Shown one piece after another: positions 1 through 8,089 of a DNA stretch of 17,671 nucleotides. This DNA comes from Bdellovibrionales bacterium. Lineage in GTDB: Bacteria; Bdellovibrionota; UBA1018. Each line of letters opens with the position of its first letter. Position 1 is the stretch's first letter. The stretch covers positions 1 through 17,671 of the forward strand of contig JAGWZD010000011.1 in NCBI GenBank assembly GCA_018968995.1, read 5' to 3'. Under the pieces are notes generated by a model that saw nothing but the letters and a program-made list of their open reading frames with translations, made no database searches and was not told the DNA's origin. A program made the translations under genes and the position numbers.

Positions 1-1079
1 CTCGGACCACGAAACAGCAGGCGCGAATTCAGCGCGCTGGAGAGCTTCAAAGTGAGGTCGATGGACTAGCGGCCCGGAATGTGTCGCGAACCGCTCGACT
101 GGACTTCGGGCAAACTGGAAGAACTCCACGAAAGCTCATTGAAGCTAAGGGCATCTCGAAGGCATTCGGCGAGCGGTCGATTTTTTCGAAATTTGACCTT
201 TTGATATCGCCTGGAACCAGGCTTGGGCTTTTAGGTCTGAACGGATGTGGAAAGTCGACTTTAATTCGCGTTTTGCTCGGAAAAGAGCCCGCCTCTACCG
301 GTGAAATTTTCCGATCCGATCAACTGAAAGTCGCATACTTTGACCAATCACGCGAAACCCTGGATCCGACGCTGACGGTGCTGAAGACTGTTTGCCCTTC
401 GGGTGAGTTTGTCGATTACCGGGAGCAACGACTTCATGTTCGCAGTTATCTGGATCGTTTTCTTTTCAGCCCCACTCAAATGGAGATGACCGTAGGCAAG
501 CTCTCGGGAGGCGAACAAGCTAGACTTCTGATTGCACTGCTCATGCTTCGGCCTGCCAATGTGCTGGTGCTGGATGAGCCTACCAATGACCTCGACATGG
601 CCACGCTGGCTGTTTTGGAGGAGTGCCTGATTGAATTCGATGGCGCCGTGATTTTGGTATCCCATGATCGATTCTTTTTGAGCCAAGTGGCCAACACGAT
701 CCTCGCCTTCCCTCATGAGGGATCCAAGCTCGTGAGCTTTGCTGATCTAGATCAGTGGGAGAGCTGGATCACTCAGCAAGCCCGCGACAATCGCCAAAAA
801 CCATCGAGCCAGAATCCTGCTGCGCAGGCTCCCACACGGGAAGATGGGCAGTCGTCTTCGAAGAAAAAGAAACTCAGCTACAAAGACCAGCGTGAGCTCG
901 ACCTGATGGAGCAGACCATTGCCGCTGCCGAAGCCAGGCTTGCTCAAGCAACAGCCGAAAGCGCTTTGCCCGAAAACATGAGCAACTCGGTCACGCTCGC
1001 TCGCCTCTCAAAAGAGATGGCCGATGCACAACAAGAAATCGATCGACTTTACAGCCGTTGGGCTGAACTCGAATCTTAA
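1..1079 (+). CDS. uup: ABC-F family ATPase, Uup-like (5' partial)
   Basis: This is the C-terminal part of a soluble ABC-F ATPase. The frame is open from base 3 to the left edge, so the start lies outside the window. The first visible residues (RTTKQQARIQR) match the inter-domain linker of Uup-type ABC-F proteins. Counting from the GTG at 81, the second ATPase domain shows Walker A GLNGCGKST (52-60), signature LSGGEQ (141-146), Walker B VLVLDEPTND (161-170) and the H-loop SHD (194-196). A basic linker with KKKK then leads to a C-terminal coiled-coil segment (about 265-332) starting KLSYKDQREL, as in the DNA-binding CTD of Uup. There is no membrane segment. Known family roles are ribosome-associated translation or stress functions and, for Uup, genome-stability phenotypes. 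The role here is inferred from the family. The stop overlaps the stop of the convergent amidase gene. Confidence 0.9.
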   Translation, partial: RTTKQQARIQRAGELQSEVDGLAARNVSRTARLDFGQTGRTPRKLIEAKGISKAFGERSIFSKFDLLISPGTRLGLLGLNGCGKSTLIRVLLGKEPASTGEIFRSDQLKVAYFDQSRETLDPTLTVLKTVCPSGEFVDYREQRLHVRSYLDRFLFSPTQMEMTVGKLSGGEQARLLIALLMLRPANVLVLDEPTNDLDMATLAVLEECLIEFDGAVILVSHDRFFLSQVANTILAFPHEGSKLVSFADLDQWESWITQQARDNRQKPSSQNPAAQAPTREDGQSSSKKKKLSYKDQRELDLMEQTIAAAEARLAQATAESALPENMSNSVTLARLSKEMADAQQEIDRLYSRWAELES

Positions 1080-2026
1080 CGCGCGAAGGTATTAGTGAGA
1101 CGCAAGTCTAAAATGCCCTTGTAACGAGCCTGAATAGCCTCTACGAGATGAATCATGCCGTGACCAGGGCAATCCGTATGATAAGGATTGATGGCCAATC
1201 CAAATAGCTGATCCTTACTGAGCGTTGGAGTCAGCTCTATCGCAGACAGAGCGCCATGCGCTCGAATGCGTTGGATCCCCGAAAAACGCGGGTCATGAAG
1301 TAATAAATCTACGAGCTCCAGAAGCACGTGCAACGCCTCTCTCTCGGGCTGACGCTGATACTCCGGAGCCTTCGGATCCACATAAGGAGTTAAAAGGCGC
1401 GTGAGCATCTCCTCTCCTTCAGGAGTATTCCGAATGGCCTCTGGGACATTCCGAAGCATCTCTTCTCGCTTGGCCGGAGTTCTCCAAGCGTAAGTTCCTA
1501 GCACCACAATTCCGAGGGTGTTTTGATTCAGACCAACGGAAGGCTTTCCGTCAGAGTCGCGAAGCACTCCTGCATGGGCCCCCACTTGGTCTATGGGACG
1601 CCCCTCGTATACCTTCCAGTGGCCGTCCTTGGGGTCCAATGCGATCAAATAATGGTACCCAATGTCGGGCCACCCATTCTTCAGCATGTGCACATTCATG
1701 ACTTGCCGTAGGCCCCGATCATCAAAATCAGGTGTTTCGGAGTTGTGGATAACCAAAGTGTGGATCTCACTGAGTTTCTGAACGGTGAGATCGGCTCGTT
1801 GATACATCGGATCCCAAGCCTGCCTCGGGACAATCACAGGCGTAATCAGTGGATTGGGCACCTTACGAATCCATTGAGACGCCGCCTCAAAAGTCCAGTC
1901 CGCTGACATTTTCGTTGCCGCGATGTCGCGACCTCGTAAATGGCTACAGCCTGTGATGCCTAAGAGTGCCAGCAGCACCAGAGTCCAAAAACTAGAAAGA
2001 TAGAGTCTCTCTCCCGAGAATTTCAA
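1076..2026 (-). CDS. Lipoprotein N-acetylmuramoyl-L-alanine amidase (Amidase_2 fold)
   Basis: Predicted outer-envelope lipoprotein that cleaves the amide between MurNAc and the peptide stem, resembling AmiD. The start is TTG at 2024-2026. It is preferred because GAGG lies 6 bases upstream on the minus strand and the signal peptide would otherwise be lost. Residues 1-27 form a signal peptide with lipobox ITGC, Cys27 being the lipidation site. The Amidase_2 core starts near residue 85. It contains LVIHNSE (His94, first zinc ligand), GYHYLI (123-128), VGAHAG (148-153), LGIVVLGTY (171-179) and, towards the end, RAHG (His257) and DCPGHG (285-290, Cys286 as likely third ligand, as in T7 lysozyme-type enzymes). 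The stretch between His257 and Cys286 is longer than the roughly ten residues common in the family. The gene starts 12 bases after mdh, so it is probably the last gene of an icd-mdh-amidase transcript. Confidence 0.85.
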   Translation of the reverse strand: MKFSGERLYLSSFWTLVLLALLGITGCSHLRGRDIAATKMSADWTFEAASQWIRKVPNPLITPVIVPRQAWDPMYQRADLTVQKLSEIHTLVIHNSETPDFDDRGLRQVMNVHMLKNGWPDIGYHYLIALDPKDGHWKVYEGRPIDQVGAHAGVLRDSDGKPSVGLNQNTLGIVVLGTYAWRTPAKREEMLRNVPEAIRNTPEGEEMLTRLLTPYVDPKAPEYQRQPEREALHVLLELVDLLLHDPRFSGIQRIRAHGALSAIELTPTLSKDQLFGLAINPYHTDCPGHGMIHLVEAIQARYKGILDLRLTNTFAR

Positions 2027-2038
2027 TTCGGGCCTCGC

Positions 2039-3028
2039 TTATCCCAACATCGCTGCCACTGCGGCACGCTCTTCTTCAAGTTCCTTCAAAGTCGCATCCA
2101 TCTTCTCACGCGAGAAGGCGTCGATCTCCAGTCCCTTCACGATCTGATACTTTCCATTTTCAGTCGTGCACGGAAATCCATAAATCACACCAACAGGAAT
2201 ACCGTAGGAGCCGTCCGAAGGCACACCCATGGTCACCCATTCACCCTTTGAACCCAGCCACCAGTCGCGCATGTGGTCCACGGCGGCATTAGCAGCCGAT
2301 GCGGCTGAAGAAACTCCGCGTGCTTCAATGATGGCAGCCCCGCGCTTACCCACTTTCGGAATAAAGGTTTCGCGGTTCCAGGTGTCGTCGATCATGGGCT
2401 TAACGGCCTGACCATCGGCCGAAGCGAAACGGAAATCCGGATACATCGTGGGGCTATGATTGCCCCAAACGGTGAGCTTCTTGAAAGACGCAACGGCCTT
2501 CCCCGTCTTGGCGGCAAGCTGCGAGAGCGCCCGATTATGATCAAGCCTGAGCATTGCCGTGAAGTTCTCAGGCTTCACGCGACCGAACTTCGCAGCAGTC
2601 TTCATGGCAATGTAGGCGTTGGTGTTGGCGGGATTACCCACGACCAGAATCTTGCAGTCGGGATGGGCATGCTTGCCAATGGCTTCGCCTTGAACGGTGA
2701 AGATCTTACCGTTTTCGGTGAGCAGATCTTTGCGCTCCATTCCCGCAGTACGCGGACGAGCCCCCACAAGAAGCGCCACTTGAGCGTCCTTAAAGGCCAC
2801 ATTTGGATCTTCTGTTCCGATCATTCCAGCCAAAAGTGGGAATGCACAGTCATCGAGTTCCATCATCACCCCGCCCAAGGCTTTCTGCGCTTGGGGAAGC
2901 TCGAGAAGCTGGAGGATAACGGGTTGGTCTTTTCCGAACATCTCGCCGCTTGCGATGCGAAAGAGCAAACTATAACCAATTTGTCCGGCGGCGCCGGTCA
3001 CTGCAACTTTAACTGGGGCTTTTGACAT
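2039..3028 (-). CDS. mdh: Malate dehydrogenase (MDH type 2)
   Basis: Cytosolic NAD-dependent malate dehydrogenase, interconverting malate and oxaloacetate in the TCA cycle. At 329 residues it has the usual length of the cytosolic/type 2 MDH group. Visible motifs are the Rossmann loop [10 protein letters not shown] (11-20), the mobile active-site loop [15 protein letters not shown] (89-103) with substrate-binding arginines, the nicotinamide-site GNPANTNA (131-138), RLDHNRA (161-167), and the catalytic histidine in [11 protein letters not shown] (His191). The ATG at 3028 has AGGAG 8 bases upstream. It lies 36 bases downstream of icd and 12 bases upstream of the amidase gene, all on the minus strand, so the two TCA enzymes are very probably co-transcribed. 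No anomalies were seen. The long ORF on the opposite strand is a shadow of this gene. Confidence 0.97.
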   Translation of the reverse strand: MSKAPVKVAVTGAAGQIGYSLLFRIASGEMFGKDQPVILQLLELPQAQKALGGVMMELDDCAFPLLAGMIGTEDPNVAFKDAQVALLVGARPRTAGMERKDLLTENGKIFTVQGEAIGKHAHPDCKILVVGNPANTNAYIAMKTAAKFGRVKPENFTAMLRLDHNRALSQLAAKTGKAVASFKKLTVWGNHSPTMYPDFRFASADGQAVKPMIDDTWNRETFIPKVGKRGAAIIEARGVSSAASAANAAVDHMRDWWLGSKGEWVTMGVPSDGSYGIPVGVIYGFPCTTENGKYQIVKGLEIDAFSREKMDATLKELEEERAAVAAMLG

Positions 3029-3064
3029 AGGTGTTTCTCCTGGTTCAATTTGAGATTCAAAAAT

Positions 3065-4393
3065 TTACATGTGTGCGATGACAGCTTGGCCAAACTCAGA
3101 GCACTTCACTTCTTTCACTCCGGCTTCGCCTTCCTGCTTCATCAAGCGAGCAAAATCATAGGTCACGGTCTTGGCACCGATCGCGCCGTCCATTCCTTTA
3201 ATGATGAGATCCGCGGCTTCGTTCCAGCCTAGATGACGAAGCATCATTTCACCTGAAAGAATCACTGAGCCGGGATTCACACGATCGAGATTGGCATACT
3301 TCGGCGCCGTTCCATGTGTGGCCTCGAAAACCGCATGACCAGTGAGATAGTTTACGTTGCCACCTGGAGCGATGCCGATGCCGCCCACTTGGGCTGCCAA
3401 AGCGTCTGAGAGATAATCGCCGTTCAAATTCAGCGTAGCAATGACGTCAAACTCATCTGGACGAGTCAAAACCTGCTGAAGTGCGATATCCGCAATCGCA
3501 TCTTTCACGATGATCTTACCAGCAGCTTGCTCGGCCTTCATTTCGGCATTGGCCGCTTCTTCGCCTTTTTCTTTCTTGGTCTTCTCCCACTTGGCCCAGG
3601 TGTAGACTTTCGATCCAAATTCTCGTTCCGCGAGGTCATAGCCCCATTTCATGAAAGCTCCTTCGGTGAACTTCATGATGTTGCCTTTATGAACGATTGT
3701 AAGCGATTTGCGCTTATTCGTGACCGCGAACTCTAGTGCCGAGCGAACCAAGCGCTCGGTTCCTTCTTTCGACACGGGCTTAAAGCCAATGCCGGAAGTC
3801 TCTGGAAAACGAATCTTGCCATATTCTTTCGGAAAAGTAGCTTTCAGAAACTCGAGTACCTTCTTCACGTTCTCGCTGCCCTGCTCAAACTCGATACCCG
3901 CATAAATGTCTTCGCAATTTTCACGGAAGATCGTCATGTCGACCTTCTCAGGGTGTTTCACTGGCGACGGAACACCCTTGAACCAGCGCACGGGGCGCAG
4001 GCAAACATACAAATCAAGCATCTGTCGAAGAGCCACGTTCAATGAACGAATTCCTCCACCCACTGGAGTGGTGAGAGGTCCTTTAATCGACACCAGATAG
4101 TGCCTCAGCGCGGTTAGCGTATCTTCCGGAAGCCAGTCGCTGAACTTATTGAACGACTTCTCACCCGCAAAGACTTCAAACCACTCGATTTTTCGATCTC
4201 CCTTGTACGCTTTTGCCACGGCTGCATCGAGCACGGCTTGCGAAGCTCTCCAAATATCGGGCCCGGTTCCATCTCCTTCGATAAACGGGATGATAGGGTT
4301 TTTCGGAACGTTTAACTTTCCATTTTGAATCGTGATGCGCTGGCCTTTGGCAGGTGCTGTGAGCGATTTAAAAACAGGGGCTTCGCCGGACAT
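3065..4393 (-). CDS. icd: Isocitrate dehydrogenase, NADP-dependent
   Basis: Oxidative decarboxylation of isocitrate to 2-oxoglutarate in the TCA cycle, producing NADPH. The 442-residue protein aligns by eye along its whole length with the dimeric E. coli-type Icd (416 residues). Visible motifs are [14 protein letters not shown] (35-48), the substrate and phosphorylation loop [13 protein letters not shown] (112-124, Ser117 equivalent to E. coli Ser113), NLNGDYLSD (322-330) and [12 protein letters not shown] (357-368). Lys365, Tyr366, Tyr412 and Arg416 occupy the positions that set NADP rather than NAD preference in E. coli Icd. A lysine/glutamate-rich segment at about 268-292 is longer than in the E. 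coli enzyme. The ATG is preceded by AAGGAGA at 7 bases' spacing. It heads the icd-mdh-amidase cluster, with a probable promoter at 4451-4480. I see no adjacent AceK kinase, so regulation at Ser117 is only a possibility. Confidence 0.97.
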   Translation of the reverse strand: MSGEAPVFKSLTAPAKGQRITIQNGKLNVPKNPIIPFIEGDGTGPDIWRASQAVLDAAVAKAYKGDRKIEWFEVFAGEKSFNKFSDWLPEDTLTALRHYLVSIKGPLTTPVGGGIRSLNVALRQMLDLYVCLRPVRWFKGVPSPVKHPEKVDMTIFRENCEDIYAGIEFEQGSENVKKVLEFLKATFPKEYGKIRFPETSGIGFKPVSKEGTERLVRSALEFAVTNKRKSLTIVHKGNIMKFTEGAFMKWGYDLAEREFGSKVYTWAKWEKTKKEKGEEAANAEMKAEQAAGKIIVKDAIADIALQQVLTRPDEFDVIATLNLNGDYLSDALAAQVGGIGIAPGGNVNYLTGHAVFEATHGTAPKYANLDRVNPGSVILSGEMMLRHLGWNEAADLIIKGMDGAIGAKTVTYDFARLMKQEGEAGVKEVKCSEFGQAVIAHM

Positions 4394-4450
4394 GAAAGAC
4401 TCTCCTTGGTGACAGTCGGAATCAGAAAAACCGCATGAAATGTGCTCAGA

Positions 4451-4480
4451 AGTTTAGTCGTCCCCTGAGCAAAAGGTCAA
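4451..4480 (-). promoter_or_regulatory. Probable sigma70-type promoter for icd-mdh-amidase
   Basis: On the minus strand the sequence reads TTGACC (-35, complement of 4475-4480), an 18-base spacer, then TAAACT (-10, complement of 4451-4456). The -35 matches the consensus at 5 of 6 positions and the -10 at 4 of 6. Transcription would start near 4444, leaving a leader of about 50 bases before the icd ATG. It sits in the only gap between thiQ and icd, where a promoter is expected. The call is by eye. Confidence 0.5.
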
Positions 4481-4524
4481 TGATTACCTCTGAAAAGCGA
4501 GATTGACGCAGCACGCGATCCTCC

Positions 4525-5181
4525 TTAGGACCCCAGCCAGCGAAACTTTCCCGGTTTGATCTCGGGCGCAAGGATACGCGTACCGACACGTGTGGCCTCG
4601 TCCTGATCATGGGTCACCAGGAGCAACGGAATCGGATTTTCCCGATGAATCTCGATGAGCCACTGCCCCATCTCTCTCCGGGATATCGGATCGAGAGCAG
4701 AAAAGGGCTCGTCCAGAAGCAAGGCCTGCGGGCCCCAGGCGAGCGCACGCACCAAGGCCAGCCGTTGCTTTTCTCCCCCCGAGAGAGTCAATGGGGACTG
4801 ATCTGCCAGTGGTCCTAAACCAACGCGCTCTAGCCATGGAAGCACTCGATCGCGCCGTTCGCGCCGCCCTACCCCACGCACTCGAAGACCGAACGCCGCG
4901 TTTTCTAAAACTGAAAGACTGGGAAAAACCTGCGGCTCCTGAAAGATCACTCCGAGTTCCCGACGTTCAGGTACCCGCAGCGAAATTTCCTGACCTGCGA
5001 GAAAAACCTTCCCGGCTGCAGAGTTGTTACCAGAAAAGCCTGCGATAAATCGTAAAAGAGAGGTTTTTCCTGAGCCACTGGGCCCAGACAGAACGAGTCT
5101 TTCACCCGGAAGCACTCGAAAGCTGGCCTCAATCGATAGACCTGAAAAGCTTGCATGAAAATCAGTGACCTGAAGGCTCAT
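4525..5181 (-). CDS. thiQ: Thiamine/TPP ABC transporter, ATP-binding protein
   Basis: Cytoplasmic ATPase of the thiamine/thiamine-diphosphate importer. Motifs in order are Walker A GPSGSGKTS (33-41), Q-loop FQEPQ (80-84), signature LSGGEKQR (133-140), Walker B ALLLDEPFSALD (153-164) and H-loop histidine in VTHDQDEA (His191). At 218 residues it ends shortly after the nucleotide-binding domain and lacks the C-terminal TOBE domain of FbpC/PotA-like ATPases. This matches the short ThiQ type. Its ATG overlaps the thiP stop as ATGA (5178-5181), indicating translational coupling. The thiamine assignment rests mainly on the neighbouring binding protein; alone the sequence would only say iron/thiamine/sulfate-class ATPase. 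The stop codon is embedded in a strong Shine-Dalgarno-like TAAGGAGG. Confidence 0.88.
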   Translation of the reverse strand: MSLQVTDFHASFSGLSIEASFRVLPGERLVLSGPSGSGKTSLLRFIAGFSGNNSAAGKVFLAGQEISLRVPERRELGVIFQEPQVFPSLSVLENAAFGLRVRGVGRRERRDRVLPWLERVGLGPLADQSPLTLSGGEKQRLALVRALAWGPQALLLDEPFSALDPISRREMGQWLIEIHRENPIPLLLVTHDQDEATRVGTRILAPEIKPGKFRWLGS

Positions 5182-6680
5182 CGAGAACGCCCCACTTGAA
5201 ATCCTAAAGCGATACCTGCTGAGGTCACAAATAAAAGCGCTGAGATCGCATGAGCGTAGTCGAACCGATACTGAGCCATTGATTGAGAGACTAAAAGGGG
5301 TAGCGTTTGAATTTTCTCAGATGAAAAAAAGCTCACTGCAGAAAGCTCTCCTAGGCTCGCCGCGCTAACTAGAGCCAGGCAATGAAGAACTGGAGCCCGT
5401 AACCTCGGCCATTCCACTTCTCGCCATGCCCGAAAAGAGGAAGCCCCTAGACTCTTTGCCAGATGAATTAAAGACAACGAGCGGTTCCGAAACAGGGGCA
5501 GAAGGATTCGAAAAACCACAGGAAAAAAAACAACCCCTTGAATCAACGTGAGTGCTAATACACTTCCCTCAAACGGATCTACCCAATGCGCGTAGGCCAT
5601 CCAAAAACCCATACTGATGGTGAGCGTACTCACTCCCGAAGGCATCAACAAAAACAACTCGAAGAGTTTTTGATATTGCTTCTGACGAAAAGACATCAAG
5701 GCTCCAATTGCAAGCCCGGCCCAAGAAACACTAAAGACCGCCACTAATACCGACAATTGAAGACTGAGCAATAACGGATCCCGAACAGCACTCCAAAAAG
5801 CTGCCGATTGAATCACTGACCAATCTAGATCTTTAAAAAATACAAAATAGGGCAAGATCCACACTAGCCCTAAAATGTGATGCCAGAGTGGCTCGCGTTT
5901 TAATGGTCCGACCAGGGATCCTTTGAGCTCTACTTCTGTCCACAAAAAGCGCGTAAGCACCCAAGGAGCAAGACAGATCAAAAGCTGCCAAAAGGCAAGC
6001 CTTGCAGCCATCATCAAGTCCAGAGAACCCATTCGTACTGATGAGTAGATCGCCGTCTCCAGCGTTTCGACCGGGGGACCTCCCCCAAGAATTAGAACTA
6101 GCGCAAAGCTCATGGAACAGAAAACAAAAGCCTGAACGCAGGACGAAATCCACGCTGGCGCCAGAATCGGAAAAGAAACCACCTTCCATCGCTGAATTCG
6201 AGGGGCCCCCAGCGAACGTGCTAAATCCTCCCACCCTTGAGGGATCGATGCGGCTGCAGAGGAGACCGCGTAAGCGATCCACGGCACATTAAAAAAAACA
6301 TGAGCCACCACCACTGCCGAAAAAGAATATCGGATCGATGAGCTCGACAGGATACTCACCCACGCCACAGCAGCGACAAGGCTTGGCACCCCAAATGGAA
6401 GCCGCAGCCATGACGATGCTCGTGGTGAGTTACGAAGAATCAAACCCAGCGGGAGACCGATGAGACCTGATAGGACCGCAGAGATACCGGCCTGATAAAG
6501 CGTAAAGCGAACCTTTGACAAAAGAACAGGATCTACCAACCCACTCCAAAACCCATCCTGTCTGAACTGCAGGCCGTCCGTGAATAAGGAGAACAACGGA
6601 AAAACAAAAATGGCTGCCGAAGGAGCCAATGCCAACAACGCCAAAAAAAAACTCGTCAAATTTCGAGAAAATCCTTTCAT
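5178..6680 (-). CDS. thiP: Thiamine/TPP ABC transporter, fused double-domain permease
   Basis: Inner-membrane permease of the thiamine importer. The 500-residue protein is very hydrophobic, with roughly twelve predicted membrane segments in two homologous halves. This is the ThiP/FbpB arrangement, in which one chain supplies both membrane domains. Each half carries a binding-protein-dependent permease EAA loop that docks on the ATPase: LARSLGAPRIQRWKVV (153-168) and LAKSLGASSFRAWREV (407-422). The second half ends with GELSAVSFF (444-452) and a final helix. The ATG at 6680 overlaps the thiB stop as ATGA and the gene's own stop overlaps the thiQ start in the same way, so thiB-thiP-thiQ is one translationally coupled unit. 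By itself the sequence could also belong to an iron importer; thiB decides the substrate. Confidence 0.88.
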   Translation of the reverse strand: MKGFSRNLTSFFLALLALAPSAAIFVFPLFSLFTDGLQFRQDGFWSGLVDPVLLSKVRFTLYQAGISAVLSGLIGLPLGLILRNSPRASSWLRLPFGVPSLVAAVAWVSILSSSSIRYSFSAVVVAHVFFNVPWIAYAVSSAAASIPQGWEDLARSLGAPRIQRWKVVSFPILAPAWISSCVQAFVFCSMSFALVLILGGGPPVETLETAIYSSVRMGSLDLMMAARLAFWQLLICLAPWVLTRFLWTEVELKGSLVGPLKREPLWHHILGLVWILPYFVFFKDLDWSVIQSAAFWSAVRDPLLLSLQLSVLVAVFSVSWAGLAIGALMSFRQKQYQKLFELFLLMPSGVSTLTISMGFWMAYAHWVDPFEGSVLALTLIQGVVFFPVVFRILLPLFRNRSLSLIHLAKSLGASSFRAWREVEWPRLRAPVLHCLALVSAASLGELSAVSFFSSEKIQTLPLLVSQSMAQYRFDYAHAISALLFVTSAGIALGFQVGRSR

Positions 6681-7708
6681 CGAATGGAAAGCTCCCAGTC
6701 ACTCAAAAGTTTTTTTGTCTCTACTTTTCGATCGGGCAACAGCGCTTTCAGCGGTTTTGGGAGTTCTCGAAAGTCCGCAGGCAACTCCACCCCCTGAACA
6801 GCAGGAAACATCCACTGCCGGGTTGGGATCAGCTTCTGAATTTCGGGAGAAACCAAATAGGATAAAAAAGACTGTGCGAGCTGCCGAGTTGCGGACTTTG
6901 AAGTTGCCGAAGCTACGATGAACGCTCCTTCGATTTGCAAAGGATTTCCATCCTCGAAAACAATCGCCTGAAACTTAGAATCGGACTCTTTCATTCGATG
7001 GTAGGCTTGACTAGAAGTATAGCTCCAAACCAAAGGGGCTTCTTCTCGAAGAAACAGATCATAAGACCCACTCCATCCTGGAGTAAGAGTCAACCATTGC
7101 GATCTTAGTTCACGAAAAAACCCAGAGGTGTTTTCGCCAAAAACTGCGCGAGCCCCTCGCAAGAATCCTAGTCCTGGCGTTGACGTGCGTGGGTCTTGAA
7201 GCAGCACTCGCTTTTTCCACTGCGGACTCAGCAAGTCTCTCCAATATCGTGGCGGCAGAGGCGGAGCTTTATTCGAAAAGCCTTTCCATTTTGGGTTCCA
7301 CATCAGCGCCAGGACACCGAAATCAAAAGGCACGAATCCTAATTCCACCTGATGCACAAACTTTCGATTTGGCATCCACTCCAAAGCAAATGAACGGACC
7401 TCCGGCCAAAGAGAATCGTCTATTCCGACCACGACATGAGAAGTAATCTTTTTTCGAACATGCTCTAGCTGCAGTCGAGACACAAGTTGAGCAGCGTCAC
7501 CGGCGATCTGAACATGAACCTTACAGTTACAATACTTCTCAAAGCGAGAAACGAGTTCCCTGCCAAGGCCCCCCTCAGCCATAAAGCTATCGTAGGTCAA
7601 GACCGACAGCTCAGGCACACCGCTGCTGAGCTGAGACGACCAGCCCGAATGAGGCCAAGTCATGGCTAAAAAGAAGAAGATGAAATTAGACCAACGCTGG
7701 TAGCTCAC
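6677..7708 (-). CDS. thiB: Thiamine/TPP-binding periplasmic protein
   Basis: Periplasmic solute-binding protein delivering thiamine, its monophosphate and diphosphate to ThiPQ. The 343-residue protein begins with a hydrophobic signal peptide (about 1-25, cleavage near GWSS-Q). It shares several distinctive stretches with E. coli ThiB: LTYDSF (37-42), the YCNCKV cysteine pair (59-64), VPFDFG (126-131), QDPRTSTPGLG (171-181), GWSGSYDLFL (211-220), VWSYTSSQAYH (227-237) and RQWMFP (297-302). The start is GTG at 7706-7708, since an in-frame TGA lies just upstream. AGGGG sits almost against the start, giving unusually short Shine-Dalgarno spacing, so initiation may be weak or coupled to the gene 21 bases upstream. 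No TPP riboswitch is visible in that gap. Confidence 0.92.
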   Translation of the reverse strand: MSYQRWSNFIFFFLAMTWPHSGWSSQLSSGVPELSVLTYDSFMAEGGLGRELVSRFEKYCNCKVHVQIAGDAAQLVSRLQLEHVRKKITSHVVVGIDDSLWPEVRSFALEWMPNRKFVHQVELGFVPFDFGVLALMWNPKWKGFSNKAPPLPPRYWRDLLSPQWKKRVLLQDPRTSTPGLGFLRGARAVFGENTSGFFRELRSQWLTLTPGWSGSYDLFLREEAPLVWSYTSSQAYHRMKESDSKFQAIVFEDGNPLQIEGAFIVASATSKSATRQLAQSFLSYLVSPEIQKLIPTRQWMFPAVQGVELPADFRELPKPLKALLPDRKVETKKLLSDWELSIR

Positions 7709-7729
7709 GCCCCTAGCGTATCATGGGAC

Positions 7730-8089
7730 TTAGCGAAGCTCAGGATTCTTAGAGGGGTCTTCGCTCTCGCCGTTTCTCGACTTCAGCAAACGAATTTTAC
7801 TCGGTGAATTCCGATCTTCCGCCTCGTTTTTAAAGGTCCAGAGAATCTCGCAGTTTTGAAGATGGGTCGTCGTTTCCTCGAGAGCGGACTTCAAGTGCAC
7901 AATGCCGTTCTCATAAACGGTCACCGACGCATTATCGATATAGGTGCCCTCTTCGCCGGGATAGAAGAAAATCACCCGCATCGCGTGCCCTTTTCGGAGC
8001 ACTGGAAGGTTCGAGCGAGCCGAGCCACCGGAGCGGGCACCCGAAGCGGCCAGTGATGAGTCGGATCTGAAAAACTTCCACTTCGCCAT
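7730..8089 (-). CDS. Small conserved-looking protein of unknown function
   Basis: I do not recognise this 119-residue protein. ATG at 8087-8089 is chosen as the start because GAAGGGAG precedes it at 7 bases. A GTG eight codons upstream (8113) keeps the frame open but overlaps this ribosome binding site and has none of its own. The product has no signal peptide or membrane segment. A basic, Ser/Gly-rich N-terminus (1-30) is followed by an apparently folded core with alternating beta pattern (about 36-86), including AMRVIFFYPGEEGTYID and NGIVHLKS, then a charged, probably disordered tail ending in NPELR. One cysteine is present (Cys80). It lies 21 bases upstream of thiB on the same strand, so it may share the thiBPQ transcript, but nothing in the sequence ties it to thiamine. 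Confidence 0.7.
   Translation of the reverse strand: MAKWKFFRSDSSLAASGARSGGSARSNLPVLRKGHAMRVIFFYPGEEGTYIDNASVTVYENGIVHLKSALEETTTHLQNCEILWTFKNEAEDRNSPSKIRLLKSRNGESEDPSKNPELR

Noticed and set aside
348..716. Minus-strand ORF opposite the uup-like gene
   Set aside because: Antisense shadow of a conserved ATPase domain with no family features of its own.
2456..3025. Long plus-strand ORF (189 codons) opposite mdh
   Set aside because: It lies wholly antisense to a fully supported malate dehydrogenase, has no ribosome binding site and no recognisable domain.
6002..6292. Plus-strand ORF opposite thiP
   Set aside because: Proline/serine/arginine-rich translation typical of the antisense of a hydrophobic gene; no start signal.
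5178..6680. Iron(III) ABC permease (FbpB-type) identity for the double-domain permease
   Set aside because: The binding protein in the same operon carries ThiB-specific motifs, so thiamine is the better substrate call.
7709..7729. Possible TPP riboswitch before thiB
   Set aside because: The gap is only 21 bases and contains no THI-box-like sequence, so a riboswitch cannot fit.
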